This document shows, piece after piece, positions 1 through 8,875 of a DNA stretch of 60,357 nt; position 1 is the stretch's first letter, and every line of letters begins with the position of its first letter. This stretch comes from Lachnospiraceae bacterium (GTDB lineage Bacteria; Bacillota; Clostridia; Lachnospirales; Lachnospiraceae), in contig JAGAFR010000080.1 in NCBI GenBank assembly GCA_017612555.1, positions 1-60,357 of the forward strand, given 5' to 3'. A program made the translations under genes and the position numbers. Below the pieces are notes generated by a model. The model was not told the origin of the DNA, did no database searches, and was given only the letters and a program-made list of their open reading frames with translations.

Positions 1-1
1 G

Positions 2-457
2 TTCCCGACTATCGTTACATCCGGCCCTATGCTGGCGCTTGCCGGGATAACGATAGGCCGTCTTACATCCGATGCCGCGATCTACAACATCGGACAGTGT
101 CTCGGTGTCGGAACCATCATATCGATATTTATCACACTCTTTGTCCTGCCGCAGATACTGCTCGTGGGTGATACGGTCATCTCCAAGACCGCATTTGTCA
201 TGAACATGCCGCTTAAGAACCTTGGAGCAACCGGTCTGGTCCGCATCGACGGTGCGATAAGAGGTCATATCAACGGTACTGTCACCGGTACGATGTCGGC
301 ACTTGTAAGAGGTGAAGTATCGGCATTTATCGAGGCCGGTAACATGCATGTCATCGAAGAGGATGAGCAGGCAGATACCAAACCGCAGGTTGAGACGGAA
401 GATATTAAAAATACGGATGAGAAAAAGGAGGGGGATAAAGATGATAAAGAAGAATAA
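2..457 (+). CDS. MMPL/RND-family transporter, C-terminal fragment
   Basis: The reading frame is open to the left edge, so this is the 3' end of a larger gene. The visible part has glycine-rich and hydrophobic segments ending in a last membrane span (around IFITLFVLPQILL), then about 90 soluble residues ending in an acidic, charged tail. This end is typical of MMPL/RND-type proton-driven exporters, which move lipids or other hydrophobic molecules across the membrane; the diagnostic core lies outside the window, so the substrate is unknown. Its last 17 bases overlap the start of the GLUG-repeat protein, so the two are almost certainly co-transcribed and translationally coupled. The family call rests on the tail alone and is moderate. 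Confidence 0.6.
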   Translation, partial: FPTIVTSGPMLALAGITIGRLTSDAAIYNIGQCLGVGTIISIFITLFVLPQILLVGDTVISKTAFVMNMPLKNLGATGLVRIDGAIRGHINGTVTGTMSALVRGEVSAFIEAGNMHVIEEDEQADTKPQVETEDIKNTDEKKEGDKDDKEE

Positions 458-3400
458 GATACTCCCTTCGATATTGCTTATACTCGCGCTTGTCATCCCG
501 AATCCGGCATGTATCATGGCTGAGACCGACACCGCACAGACCGCATCGAAGACTGTCAGGATCAGTACGGGGGAAGAGGCCGAAGAGGAAAAGGCTGAAG
601 AAACAGAAGCAGGGAGAGAAGAAAAAAAGGCAGACAAGGAAAATACGGAAGATGCAGAAGACGCCGGCACGCCCGTGATACAGCGCATGGATGTGACCGA
701 GATGACGGAGATCACCATCGCCGATTATGACCAGTGGTGTGATTTTGCACGTAAGTGCTCATATGACACATGGTCGGAGGATAAATATGTCAGGCTTACC
801 GACAATATAGATTTCAACATGAAGGATTTCATGCCGGTACCGTATTTTGCGGGCGTGTTTGACGGAGAAGGGCATACGCTCAACCGCGCGGCATTCACCG
901 ATGAAGAGAATTACACCGGGGTATTTTCCAAGACGGCTCCCACAGCCGTGATCAGGAGCGTAAACGTCATCGGAGTGATGAAGCCTGCCGGAAAATCAAA
1001 CGATGTAGGCGGTATCGTCGGTGATAACTACGGAATGATCGCCGACTGTAAATATGACGGATACGTCGAAGGAAACGAATACGTCGGCGGGATCGCAGGG
1101 TATAACGAGGGATACGGAGTTATATCAGGGTGTTTTGTTAAAGGTAAGATCACGGGACTGCATCATGTGGGCGGCATATGCGGCGCCAACGAAGGTCTTG
1201 TTACCGGCTGCGAAACCCTGGCGGACATCAATACCGTAACGGTCGATACACAGACAGGCCTGGCTGATATCAAGGTTGAAGAAGTCTTCACTTCACTGCT
1301 CAACAAGGGCAAGGAAGAGGGGAACAAGATGTCGATACAGTCGTCCAACAATCCGGTCGATATAGGAGGAATTGCAGGACACAATATAGGAGAGATCAGT
1401 TCGTGTATGAACGGATCGACTGTAGGATACGAGCATGTGGGCTATAACATCGGAGGTATAGCGGGCAGACAGTCGGGTTATATCCATGACTGTACCAACA
1501 CGGGACGCCTTCACGGACGTAAGGATGTGGGCGGCATCGTCGGACAAGCAGAACCGTATGTAAGGCTGGATCTTAGTTCCGACGTGATCACACAGATCAG
1601 TACGGCGATCGGTAAGCTCCATGATTCGGTGGATAAGACGATAAGGGATACCGATGCTTCTTCAGGTGTTGTTTCAGCAAGGCTGAATGTCATAAGGGAT
1701 TTTGCAAACAGGGCACTTTCAGATACGGGGTATCTTGCAAACAGTACCCAGGACTATGTCAATCAGGTTGTGGGAACAACGAATGAAGTCGCAAACAGGA
1801 TACAGTACGTGCTTGAAGAGTCATCAAAAAGCGGCGGTCCCATGGATGATGTGGCATCTGCCGGTGATGATCTTAAAAAAGCCGCACAGGATGTTTCCGA
1901 ACTTGCTGAAGATCTTGATATATACAATTACCTCGATGAAGGAGAAACGGTAAAATATGATAATGCCAAGAAGGCGATAAAGGATGCCACGGATGAGTTC
2001 GAAGGCTATTATGACAAGTACTCCGATTCAGAAGAAGAGGAGATAAGGAAAAAGCGTGAAGATGTTTACAACACGACATATTATGCCACAAGACAATTGT
2101 ATATCGAAAAAAAATATAAATCCGGAGAGTGGTCGACGGATAAGTATGATGATCTGACAGACGCCCAGAAGGCTGAGGCGGATTCGGTCGCTGACGGGGA
2201 TGCAAAGGATGCCGTAAATCTGTGGGCGCTTGAAGAGGCCGGATCGGAGTACGAGAGTAAGCATCCGGGAGAGCCGTACGCGGAGACACTTGCCAAGAAC
2301 ACGAAGATCATCGCGGATATAATCTATGCCCATGCAGGTGAGATGGAAGAAGATGCTAAGGATGACGGCAAGGATGCGGCGAAGAATCTGAAAAGGATGG
2401 CAGGGGATCTTAAGGATGCCGGAAGTTCCATGAAGAGCATTATAAAGACGGTTGCCGATAAAGGAAGCGTAAATTTCCCGCAGCTGTCGGATGAATACAG
2501 GCTTCATACGAACAGTCTCGTCATGAACATACAGGGAATGAGTGACAATATGGGACTTCTCAATTCCGAGATGAAGGGTTCCACTGACGCGGTTTGCGCG
2601 GACCTTGAAGGTGTCAATGATGAGTTCTCGTCTCTTATGCTTCTGTTCACCGATGCGATGGACGGTGCTCTTGATATGGACTATTCGCAAGTTTTTGAGG
2701 ATGAGAGCAATGATGTATGTGAAGACAGTGTTGATGCCACGATAGCAAACTGTGAGAACCGCGGCAGGATATATGCCGACATCAATACAGGCGGTATAGC
2801 GGGTACGATGGCACAGGAATATGATTTTGACCTTGAAGGTGATATCACGGGAGTCAAAAATGCGGCCAAGAAGTCAACATACAGGACCAAGTGTGTTTTA
2901 AGAGACAATAAGAACTACGGAGAAGTAAGGGGCAAGAAGAGTTATGTCGGTGGGGCATGCGGACTTCATGAGATCGGAACGATACTGAGAAATTCCAATT
3001 TTGCCAAAGCCAGCTCGGAGTCTTCCGATTATGTCGGAGGTATAGCGGGAAGGTCATATTCCACGATCAGGAACTGCTATGAGAAAGGTGTTCTTGCGGG
3101 AGATTCCTATGTAGGAGGCATTGCCGGAGAATGTGTGGACATATTCGACTGTGTCGCGATGCCTGCCATAACAAAACAGGAGAAGTTCTCAGGTGCCGTA
3201 ACGGGATTTGCCGACAGCGACGGAAAGCTTAAGAGAAATGTATTTGTAAGCGACAGCCTTGCGGGGATAGACAGGATAAGCAAGGAGGGGCAGGCTGAAC
3301 CGATATCATACGGACAGCTCCTTGCCATGGAGAACATACCCGGCGAGTATTCGCAGATGAAAGTAAGCTTTGTCGTTGACGGCAAGGAAGTGGCAAGTAT

Positions 3401-4091
3401 AAACAAGAAGATCGGAGAGGTCGTCATGCCTGATGAGACGCCGATCGAGACCGAGATAAAGGCAGCAGGCGCCGACGACAAGCAGGATGACGATAAAGTA
3501 AAGCTTGAGGATGATCAGTATATCGAGTGGGAATGCAGTGAAGAGATCCCCGTATATGAAGATATGGAGATAGAAGGCGAGATCGCAAGATATGCGTCGG
3601 TTCTTGCAGGTGAATCGGTGAGGGATAACAAACAGTCCATATTCCTCGTGGAAGGAAGGTTTACCGAGAATGATAAACTGTCTGTTACACGCGAACCCGC
3701 GGCCGGAGAAGATGAAGAATGTTATCTTCTGTCGTTTACCGGCGGCGGTGAGAGTATACATTATATCAGGTATCAGATGCCGGCCGAGGCCGAAAAGGTA
3801 AGGATATTTGTAAGCACCGAAGATTCGCCCGCTTACGAGGAAGCAGAGTGTGATACATTCGGAAGGTATATCAGGTTCCCGGTACAGAGCGACCATTTCA
3901 AGGTAAAGATCACTATGGAGTCTGAAGATAACGGCAAAAGGTTCATGATAATCTGTGCCTCTTTTGCGTTCATTCTGGTCGCTGTCGTGGTCATGACGGT
4001 TGTTCTCATAAAAAAGAGAAAGCGCAGGAGGGCGGAAAAGAGAGCAGAGAACAAAGAGGAGAATAAACCGGAAAATAAACCGGAAAAATAA
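441..4091 (+). CDS. GLUG-repeat surface protein with helical insertion and C-terminal anchor
   Basis: This is a 1216-residue exported protein. The start at 441 follows a strong AAGGAGGGGG site; the upstream in-frame codons lack one and would disrupt the signal peptide. An N-terminal signal peptide is followed by an acidic low-complexity stretch. Then come GLUG-type repeats with recurring GGIVG/GGIAG cores (roughly nt 1000-1560), a long charged helical region of about 380 residues (nt 1560-2700), and a second GLUG block (nt 2760-3170). The C-terminus carries one membrane span followed by a Lys/Arg-rich tail, which would hold it in the membrane with the bulk outside. GLUG repeats occur in surface adhesins and related proteins. 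The split of the repeat domain by the helical block is unusual. Coupling to the MMPL gene suggests an accessory to that transporter, which is inference. Confidence 0.8.
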   Translation: MIKKNKILPSILLILALVIPNPACIMAETDTAQTASKTVRISTGEEAEEEKAEETEAGREEKKADKENTEDAEDAGTPVIQRMDVTEMTEITIADYDQWCDFARKCSYDTWSEDKYVRLTDNIDFNMKDFMPVPYFAGVFDGEGHTLNRAAFTDEENYTGVFSKTAPTAVIRSVNVIGVMKPAGKSNDVGGIVGDNYGMIADCKYDGYVEGNEYVGGIAGYNEGYGVISGCFVKGKITGLHHVGGICGANEGLVTGCETLADINTVTVDTQTGLADIKVEEVFTSLLNKGKEEGNKMSIQSSNNPVDIGGIAGHNIGEISSCMNGSTVGYEHVGYNIGGIAGRQSGYIHDCTNTGRLHGRKDVGGIVGQAEPYVRLDLSSDVITQISTAIGKLHDSVDKTIRDTDASSGVVSARLNVIRDFANRALSDTGYLANSTQDYVNQVVGTTNEVANRIQYVLEESSKSGGPMDDVASAGDDLKKAAQDVSELAEDLDIYNYLDEGETVKYDNAKKAIKDATDEFEGYYDKYSDSEEEEIRKKREDVYNTTYYATRQLYIEKKYKSGEWSTDKYDDLTDAQKAEADSVADGDAKDAVNLWALEEAGSEYESKHPGEPYAETLAKNTKIIADIIYAHAGEMEEDAKDDGKDAAKNLKRMAGDLKDAGSSMKSIIKTVADKGSVNFPQLSDEYRLHTNSLVMNIQGMSDNMGLLNSEMKGSTDAVCADLEGVNDEFSSLMLLFTDAMDGALDMDYSQVFEDESNDVCEDSVDATIANCENRGRIYADINTGGIAGTMAQEYDFDLEGDITGVKNAAKKSTYRTKCVLRDNKNYGEVRGKKSYVGGACGLHEIGTILRNSNFAKASSESSDYVGGIAGRSYSTIRNCYEKGVLAGDSYVGGIAGECVDIFDCVAMPAITKQEKFSGAVTGFADSDGKLKRNVFVSDSLAGIDRISKEGQAEPISYGQLLAMENIPGEYSQMKVSFVVDGKEVASINKKIGEVVMPDETPIETEIKAAGADDKQDDDKVKLEDDQYIEWECSEEIPVYEDMEIEGEIARYASVLAGESVRDNKQSIFLVEGRFTENDKLSVTREPAAGEDEECYLLSFTGGGESIHYIRYQMPAEAEKVRIFVSTEDSPAYEEAECDTFGRYIRFPVQSDHFKVKITMESEDNGKRFMIICASFAFILVAVVVMTVVLIKKRKRRRAEKRAENKEENKPENKPEK

Positions 4092-4122
4092 ATTGACTGT
4101 TTACATAACTTGTGTTAACATT

Positions 4123-4154
4123 GGTTTGACTGAAGAAGTCAAACCATTTTTTTT
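4123..4154 (+). terminator. Rho-independent terminator
   Basis: A perfect 9-bp stem, GGTTTGACT (4123-4131) with AGTCAAACC (4137-4145) and a GAAGA loop, is followed by a run of eight T. It lies 32 bp past the GLUG gene stop and separates the transporter unit from the TetR gene. Confidence 0.88.
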
Positions 4155-4186
4155 ATGTATTGCAGGGTTTTTCAGGGAGAGTATAT

Positions 4187-5056
4187 ATGAATTCCAAGTT
4201 TTTCGATGTCAGGAAAGATAAACAGGACGCCATAATCAATGCGGCGCTTCGTACTTTTGCAGTCAAAGGCTATAAAGATGCGAGCACGGATGTGATAGTC
4301 AGAGAAGCGGGTATATCCAAGGGGCTGCTGTTCCACTATTTTACGAGTAAACAGGGGCTGTATGATTTTATATGCGATTACAGTACCAAGTATATGATAC
4401 TGGAATTGACCCGTGCGGTAAAAAAGAGTGAAAAGGATTGCTTCGAGATAATGTCAGCGATCACTTCGGCACGTGTCAGCGTCATGAAAAACTATCCGTT
4501 CATGCATCAGTTCCTTAGAAGCATCAGGAATGAAGAGGATCCGGAGGCGCTTGAAGTGATCGGATCCGCGATCAGCGAACTTGACAGAACATATAAGAAC
4601 ATATATGACAAGATCGACAGCAAGAAGCTTATCGTACCCGATCAGCTTCCCCGCATCCTCAATATCATTGACTGGGTATGTGACGGGTTCTTAAATGAGA
4701 GGTTTGGAAGCCGGGAACAGGATCCGGATGAGTTCTATGAGGAGTATTCGGAGTATCTTACGCTTCTTCGCAACCATTTCTATGCAAGCGATATTGATGA
4801 AAAGGTTTCCGTTGCAAGAGATGAGCTCAATGAGAGAAACGAGACCGTTATGAAGGAGATGCGTATGGACATGACCTTTGAGGAAAGGCTCATGGCCGGC
4901 AAGAAGCCCCTCGTGGAATCCGAGGAGACCGAGGAAGAGGAAACCGAAGAGAAGGCGGATGAGGATACCAACGAAGACGTATCGGAGCCCGTCGACAAAG
5001 AAAACGAATCCATAGACGACATCATCAGGGAGGCTGAAAAGAACATATCCGGATGA
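4187..5056 (+). CDS. TetR/AcrR family transcriptional regulator
   Basis: This 289-residue protein has an N-terminal TetR helix-turn-helix (about residues 15-60: a first helix rich in Ala, then DVIVREAGISKGLLFHYF, the family's recognition-helix pattern). A helical ligand-binding region follows, then an unusually acidic Glu-rich tail of about 50 residues. The ATG at 4187 has a GGGAGA site; an upstream in-frame TTG at 4160 has none. The stop overlaps the next gene's start (ATGA), so it is coupled to the DUF6062 gene. It may control its own unit or the adjacent transporter, but no operator was identified. The ligand is unknown. Confidence 0.88.
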   Translation: MNSKFFDVRKDKQDAIINAALRTFAVKGYKDASTDVIVREAGISKGLLFHYFTSKQGLYDFICDYSTKYMILELTRAVKKSEKDCFEIMSAITSARVSVMKNYPFMHQFLRSIRNEEDPEALEVIGSAISELDRTYKNIYDKIDSKKLIVPDQLPRILNIIDWVCDGFLNERFGSREQDPDEFYEEYSEYLTLLRNHFYASDIDEKVSVARDELNERNETVMKEMRMDMTFEERLMAGKKPLVESEETEEEETEEKADEDTNEDVSEPVDKENESIDDIIREAEKNISG

Positions 5057-5793
5057 AAGAGAAGCTATACACGATCCCGGTAAATGACGCAATTTCCGCA
5101 AATGACGAGTGCATGATCTGCAACGCAAGAAGGTCCCTTGAGCAGGATGCGATCGACTATGCCATAGGTCCCGGGGCATCTTATATGGAAGCGGATATCA
5201 GGGAAAAGACGGACGCGAAGGGATTTTGCGCCCGTCATTTTCAGATGATGTTCGAATACGGTAATTCCCTCGGAAACGCTCTGATCCTTTCAACTCACGT
5301 GCATAAGGTAAGCGCGGAGCTCAAAAAGGAAATGCTGTCATATAAGGGTGTAAAGAGCGGTCTTTTTTCAAAGAGTACGGAGTCGAATGTTGAAAGATAC
5401 ATAAGCGGCCTCGAAGAAAAGTGTTTTGTATGCGATTACTATCGCGAAACCTATGACAGGTATATTGCGACTTTTTTTTACCTGTATGAAAACGATGAGA
5501 ATTTCAGGAGCAGAGTCAGGGAGGGAAAAGGATTCTGTATCCCTCACATGAAGGAACTGCTAAAAGCCGCTTCGGACGAACTGAAAGGTGATATGCTGGA
5601 AGATTTTACGAAGACCCTGTTCGATCTCGAGTCGCGAAACCTTGACAGGATCGAAGAGGACATCACCTGGTTTGTTGAGAAGTTCAAGTATGAAAACAGG
5701 GACGCAGACTGGAAAGAGTCGAAGGATGCGATCCCCAGAACGATACAGAAGCTTGTCGGAGGATATCCCGCAGATCCTCCGTATAAACCTTAA
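5053..5793 (+). CDS. DUF6062 family protein
   Basis: This 246-residue soluble protein matches my memory of DUF6062. It has an N-terminal ECMICN Cys-X2-Cys pair, a KGFCARH motif near residue 57, and a second copy of the pattern later (EKCFVCDY, then GKGFCIPHM). The two Cys/His blocks look like a duplicated metal-binding unit, possibly zinc, but this is inference from the spacing. The function is unknown. It overlaps the TetR gene by four bases and converges on rsmF with a 4-bp overlap, so it ends its unit. Families of this kind often sit beside TetR regulators in Lachnospiraceae. Confidence 0.75.
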   Translation: MKEKLYTIPVNDAISANDECMICNARRSLEQDAIDYAIGPGASYMEADIREKTDAKGFCARHFQMMFEYGNSLGNALILSTHVHKVSAELKKEMLSYKGVKSGLFSKSTESNVERYISGLEEKCFVCDYYRETYDRYIATFFYLYENDENFRSRVREGKGFCIPHMKELLKAASDELKGDMLEDFTKTLFDLESRNLDRIEEDITWFVEKFKYENRDADWKESKDAIPRTIQKLVGGYPADPPYKP

Positions 5794-7148
5794 GGGTTTC
5801 TAAGCCCGCGGGGATAATGGTTTTTTATCATCCCGCGATCGGCTTTTCCCCATCCAAGCCCCAGACCGCATACAGTTATCAGACACCATCCTTTTATCCC
5901 GGGATCGCACGCTAAGGTCATACCTGAAGTGAACTGTTTTGCGCACATATCTTCGGGATCGAGATCGATATGATTGATCACATCATCTTTAGTAAGGGCA
6001 TGCGACAGAGCATGATCGGGCTCAAACCTGTTCTTAAGAAAAGTCCCTAACTTAAGGCCGGCACGATGCACCTTAAGCCCGCCGGTATCCGGCATCATTT
6101 CCGGAGCATAATAAATGCTGTCACCGAATCTTACGATCCTTCCGGGATCGTCTTTTATTGCCCGTTTAACGGTACATTCATCGGTAAGGAAACCATCCAA
6201 AAACTCGCACAGGAGTGCAAATTCGACACGAGACAGAACAGAAGAACCATCCCTCTGTCTGCCAGTCTTTCCGCCTTCACGCATGTCCCCCATTTTGCAG
6301 AAAGATACCGCAAAATGGCCTTCACACCTGTGCATATGCGGGTACAATCTTACCGGTTCATCGCATATCGAAAACTCAGGATGGGACGCTGAAAATGCCT
6401 CAACAACACCCTCGTCCTCTTCCGGAGAAAAAGTACAGGTACTGTATACTATTTTTCCTCCGGGGGAAAGCATTCGTGCCGCACAGTCAAGTATGGACTT
6501 CTGGCGGTCGGCACACATTATGACGTTTTCCGGGCTCCATTCGCTGACGGCTTCGGGATTTTTGCGGAACATCCCTTCGCCGGAGCACGGCGCATCGACC
6601 AGTATCCTGTCGAAAAATGCAGGGAACCTGTCGGCGAGCACAGATGGATCGGCACTTACGACAAGAGCATTTTCAATCCCCATGCGTTCAACATTCTCCG
6701 ACAGTATCTTTGCTCTTTTGATTATGGGTTCGTTGGATACAAGAAGGCCGGCACCTTCCATAAGATCGGCTATCTGTGTCGTTTTACCTCCCGGAGCAGC
6801 ACACAGGTCGAGAACTTTCTGACCGCCGGCGTTGACATCGAGAAGAGTGACCGGTACCATGGCCGACGGTTCCTGGATATAGTAAGCCCCTGCATCATGA
6901 AGAACTTTAGATCCCGGCTTTGCATCTTCGTAATAGTATGCACCGGCCCAAAACGGTACTTCCGCCGGGGGGTCTTCACAGGTTGCAATACTACTCATGC
7001 GTGCGAAATCGACTGGTTTTATCCTGCGGCGGTTAAGACGAAGAGCCTTAGCGGCAGGCTCATCGTAGCTGTTTATGAAGGCGTCATATCCGTCGCCGAG
7101 CTGACGGCGCATACGCTCTTTGAATTCAATGGGAAGGTCTGCTTTCAT
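5790..7148 (-). CDS. rsmF: 16S rRNA (cytosine-C5)-methyltransferase, RsmF type
   Basis: This 452-residue enzyme belongs to the NOL1/NOP2/Sun family and transfers a methyl group from S-adenosylmethionine to carbon 5 of a cytosine in rRNA. The SAM-binding loop DLCAAPGGKTTQ is at about residues 114-125. The two family cysteines are present: C188 in DAPCSG and C238 in YSTCTF. The C-terminal 170 residues form the substrate-binding extension of the RsmF/YebU group, which sets it apart from shorter RsmB. The start has no ribosome binding site, but a -10 box lies close upstream, so the message may be leaderless. RNA specificity is inferred from length and domain layout only. Confidence 0.9.
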   Translation of the reverse strand: MKADLPIEFKERMRRQLGDGYDAFINSYDEPAAKALRLNRRRIKPVDFARMSSIATCEDPPAEVPFWAGAYYYEDAKPGSKVLHDAGAYYIQEPSAMVPVTLLDVNAGGQKVLDLCAAPGGKTTQIADLMEGAGLLVSNEPIIKRAKILSENVERMGIENALVVSADPSVLADRFPAFFDRILVDAPCSGEGMFRKNPEAVSEWSPENVIMCADRQKSILDCAARMLSPGGKIVYSTCTFSPEEDEGVVEAFSASHPEFSICDEPVRLYPHMHRCEGHFAVSFCKMGDMREGGKTGRQRDGSSVLSRVEFALLCEFLDGFLTDECTVKRAIKDDPGRIVRFGDSIYYAPEMMPDTGGLKVHRAGLKLGTFLKNRFEPDHALSHALTKDDVINHIDLDPEDMCAKQFTSGMTLACDPGIKGWCLITVCGLGLGWGKADRGMIKNHYPRGLRNP

Positions 7149-7155
7149 GAGAAGA

Positions 7156-7183
7156 ATTATATCATTGAAGCATTATTTGTAAA
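7156..7183 (-). promoter_or_regulatory. rsmF promoter, predicted leaderless
   Basis: Read on the minus strand: TTTACA (7183-7178), 16 bp, TATAAT (7161-7156). A start seven bases past the -10 box falls at 7149, one base before the rsmF ATG. The sequence between (TCTTCTC) has no Shine-Dalgarno character. Confidence 0.6.
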
Positions 7184-7199
7184 ATATTTTAAATAACAG

Positions 7200-7228
7200 T
7201 TTACACATATCACCCTCTATGATATTAT
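7200..7228 (+). promoter_or_regulatory. uracil permease promoter
   Basis: TTTACA (7200-7205), a 17-bp spacer, then TATTAT (7223-7228), giving a predicted start near 7235 and a leader of about 72 bases. It stands back to back with the rsmF promoter. Confidence 0.65.
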
Positions 7229-7238
7229 CAATCAAGAA

Positions 7239-7271
7239 CTTGGGGTAGAAGGCTTATTTTTTCCGCCCAAG
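7239..7271 (+). promoter_or_regulatory. permease leader hairpin of unknown type
   Basis: CTTGGG (7239-7244) pairs with CCCAAG (7266-7271) around a 21-base interior that includes a T-rich run. It begins only a few bases after the predicted transcription start. It does not match the purine, preQ1 or PyrR-binding consensus I know, and it lacks a 3' T run. It could be a small regulatory leader or just a stable 5' end. Confidence 0.35.
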
Positions 7272-7306
7272 ACACAATATCTAGTGAACATCTTAAGGAG
7301 GGTATT

Positions 7307-8674
7307 ATGAAACTGATCTATCAGGTTGATGACAAGGTCAAGGGCGGGCCGCTTCTTGTATTTGCGCTTCAGCAGCTCCTGGCCATTATGACGGCAACAC
7401 TCGTTGTTCCCATCATCGTAGGAAATGATATGAGTCCTGCCGCTGCGCTTTTCGGTGCGGGGTGCGGTACACTCATTTATGTGCTGTTCACACAGAAGAA
7501 AAGTCCGGTGTTCCTCGGATCATCATTTGCGTTCATCGGCAGTATGTGTGCGGCTTTTGCCGGCGGAGTATCAATGTCGCTGGGATATCTGGGAATGATC
7601 ATCGGTGCGATCTTCGCAGGTCTTGTATATGTGATCATAGCGATCATCGTTAGGGCGGTCGGAGTAGAATGGATCAACAAGCTCATGCCCGCTGTAGTCA
7701 TAGGTCCTACTGTTGCGATAATAGGACTTTCCCTTGCAGGCAACGCTGTGGGAGATATAACAAGCGGCGGAGTCAAGGTCGACGGAGTCAGCATAGCAAG
7801 CCCTCTTGCAGCGCTTCTCGGCGGACTTGTCACACTCGGTGTTACGATGATATGCAGTGCCTACGGCAAAAAGAGCGGAAGACTCATTCCTTTTATATAC
7901 GGTATACTTGCCGGATATGCTTTCTGCCTTGTACTTACTCTGATAGGAAACGCAACGGGAAATGATTCGATAAAGCTCTTAAGCTTTGAACCCTTTGCGG
8001 CACTTACCGAAAACGGTGTAGGCCTCGGCACGTTCATTGCAGTACCCTCATTTACATTCGTTACCGCTTGCGGTGGATTCTCGGAGCTTAGCGGAACATA
8101 TGTGGGAACCATATTTGCCGCGTATGTACCGGTTGCTTTTGTCGTATTTGCCGAGCATATCGCAGACCACAAGAATATTTCTTCGATAATCGAAAAGGAC
8201 CTTCTTAAGACACCCGGACTTCACAGAACTCTCCTTGGAGACGGAGTCGGATCCATGGTCGGAGCTTTCTTCGGTGGATGTCCCAACACTACATACGGTG
8301 AGTCCATCGGCTGCGTTGCGATCACGAAGAATGCTTCCGTATATACGATAATAGCCGCGGCATTCGGCGCTATCATCATTTCGTTCATCTCGCCTTTTAT
8401 CGCTTTTGTCAATTCAATACCTTCATGCGTTATGGGCGGTGTCTGCATGGCGCTTTACGGCTTCATCGCAGTATCGGGTCTCAAGATGGTTCAGGCTGTT
8501 GACCTTAATAAGAACAAAAATCTGTTCGTTGTATCCGTGATACTCATCGCAGGTATCGGCGGCCTGACACTTAACTTCGGTGCCGTTACCATCACCAGTG
8601 TTGCATGTGCCCTTATCCTTGGTATACTGGCCAATCTCATTCTTAAAAATGCTCCGGAAAAAGACGGAGAATAG
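7307..8674 (+). CDS. uraA: uracil permease (NCS2 family)
   Basis: This 455-residue polytopic protein is a proton-coupled nucleobase transporter of the NCS2/UraA family. The family signatures are present: FAEHIADH in the middle, corresponding to the substrate-binding Glu and the nearby His of UraA, followed by the closely matching KDLLKTPGLHR stretch, and then PNTTYGESIG with the second binding Glu. The likely substrate is uracil; a related pyrimidine or xanthine cannot be excluded by eye. The start follows AAGGAGGG. It is a single-gene unit between its own promoter and a stem-loop. Confidence 0.87.
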   Translation: MKLIYQVDDKVKGGPLLVFALQQLLAIMTATLVVPIIVGNDMSPAAALFGAGCGTLIYVLFTQKKSPVFLGSSFAFIGSMCAAFAGGVSMSLGYLGMIIGAIFAGLVYVIIAIIVRAVGVEWINKLMPAVVIGPTVAIIGLSLAGNAVGDITSGGVKVDGVSIASPLAALLGGLVTLGVTMICSAYGKKSGRLIPFIYGILAGYAFCLVLTLIGNATGNDSIKLLSFEPFAALTENGVGLGTFIAVPSFTFVTACGGFSELSGTYVGTIFAAYVPVAFVVFAEHIADHKNISSIIEKDLLKTPGLHRTLLGDGVGSMVGAFFGGCPNTTYGESIGCVAITKNASVYTIIAAAFGAIIISFISPFIAFVNSIPSCVMGGVCMALYGFIAVSGLKMVQAVDLNKNKNLFVVSVILIAGIGGLTLNFGAVTITSVACALILGILANLILKNAPEKDGE

Positions 8675-8709
8675 TGAGAACTCAGGCCTGTACCCGGGTT
8701 GACTGACAA

Positions 8710-8741
8710 ATGGCTTCCGTTTCAATTGAGACGGAAGCCAT
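8710..8741 (+). terminator. probable terminator stem-loop
   Basis: A 14-bp stem (8710-8723 with 8728-8741, one G-T pair) and an AATT loop lie 35 bp past the permease stop. The T run that should follow is poor (ACTGTTAT), so termination may be partial. Confidence 0.55.
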
Positions 8742-8768
8742 ACTGTTATAAAAAACTCATTTCATTAA

Positions 8769-8797
8769 TTGACATTTTTGAAACGTTTATATATAAT
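8769..8797 (+). promoter_or_regulatory. beta-mannosidase promoter with central palindrome
   Basis: TTGACA (8769-8774), exactly 17 bp, TATAAT (8792-8797): a full consensus housekeeping promoter. The spacer holds the perfect palindrome AAACGTTT (8781-8788). A CG-centred palindrome between -35 and -10 is typical of LacI-family operators and suggests repression in the absence of a sugar. It does not fit the CcpA cre spacing exactly. Confidence 0.8.
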
Positions 8798-8875
8798 CTA
8801 TGCGAATGATCAAGTAGCATATGCGTTTTCTACAGTTCATTTCTTTGTTTAGATTCCCCTTTTGAGGTAATTTGG

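Noticed and set aside
6115-6822. 235-codon open frame antisense to rsmF
   Set aside because: rsmF has all catalytic motifs across this stretch; the antisense product is Ser/Pro-rich and resembles no family.
8775-8791. CcpA cre site in the mannosidase promoter
   Set aside because: The sequence TTGAAACGTTT is one base short of the cre spacing between TG and CG, so it fits a general LacI-type operator better.
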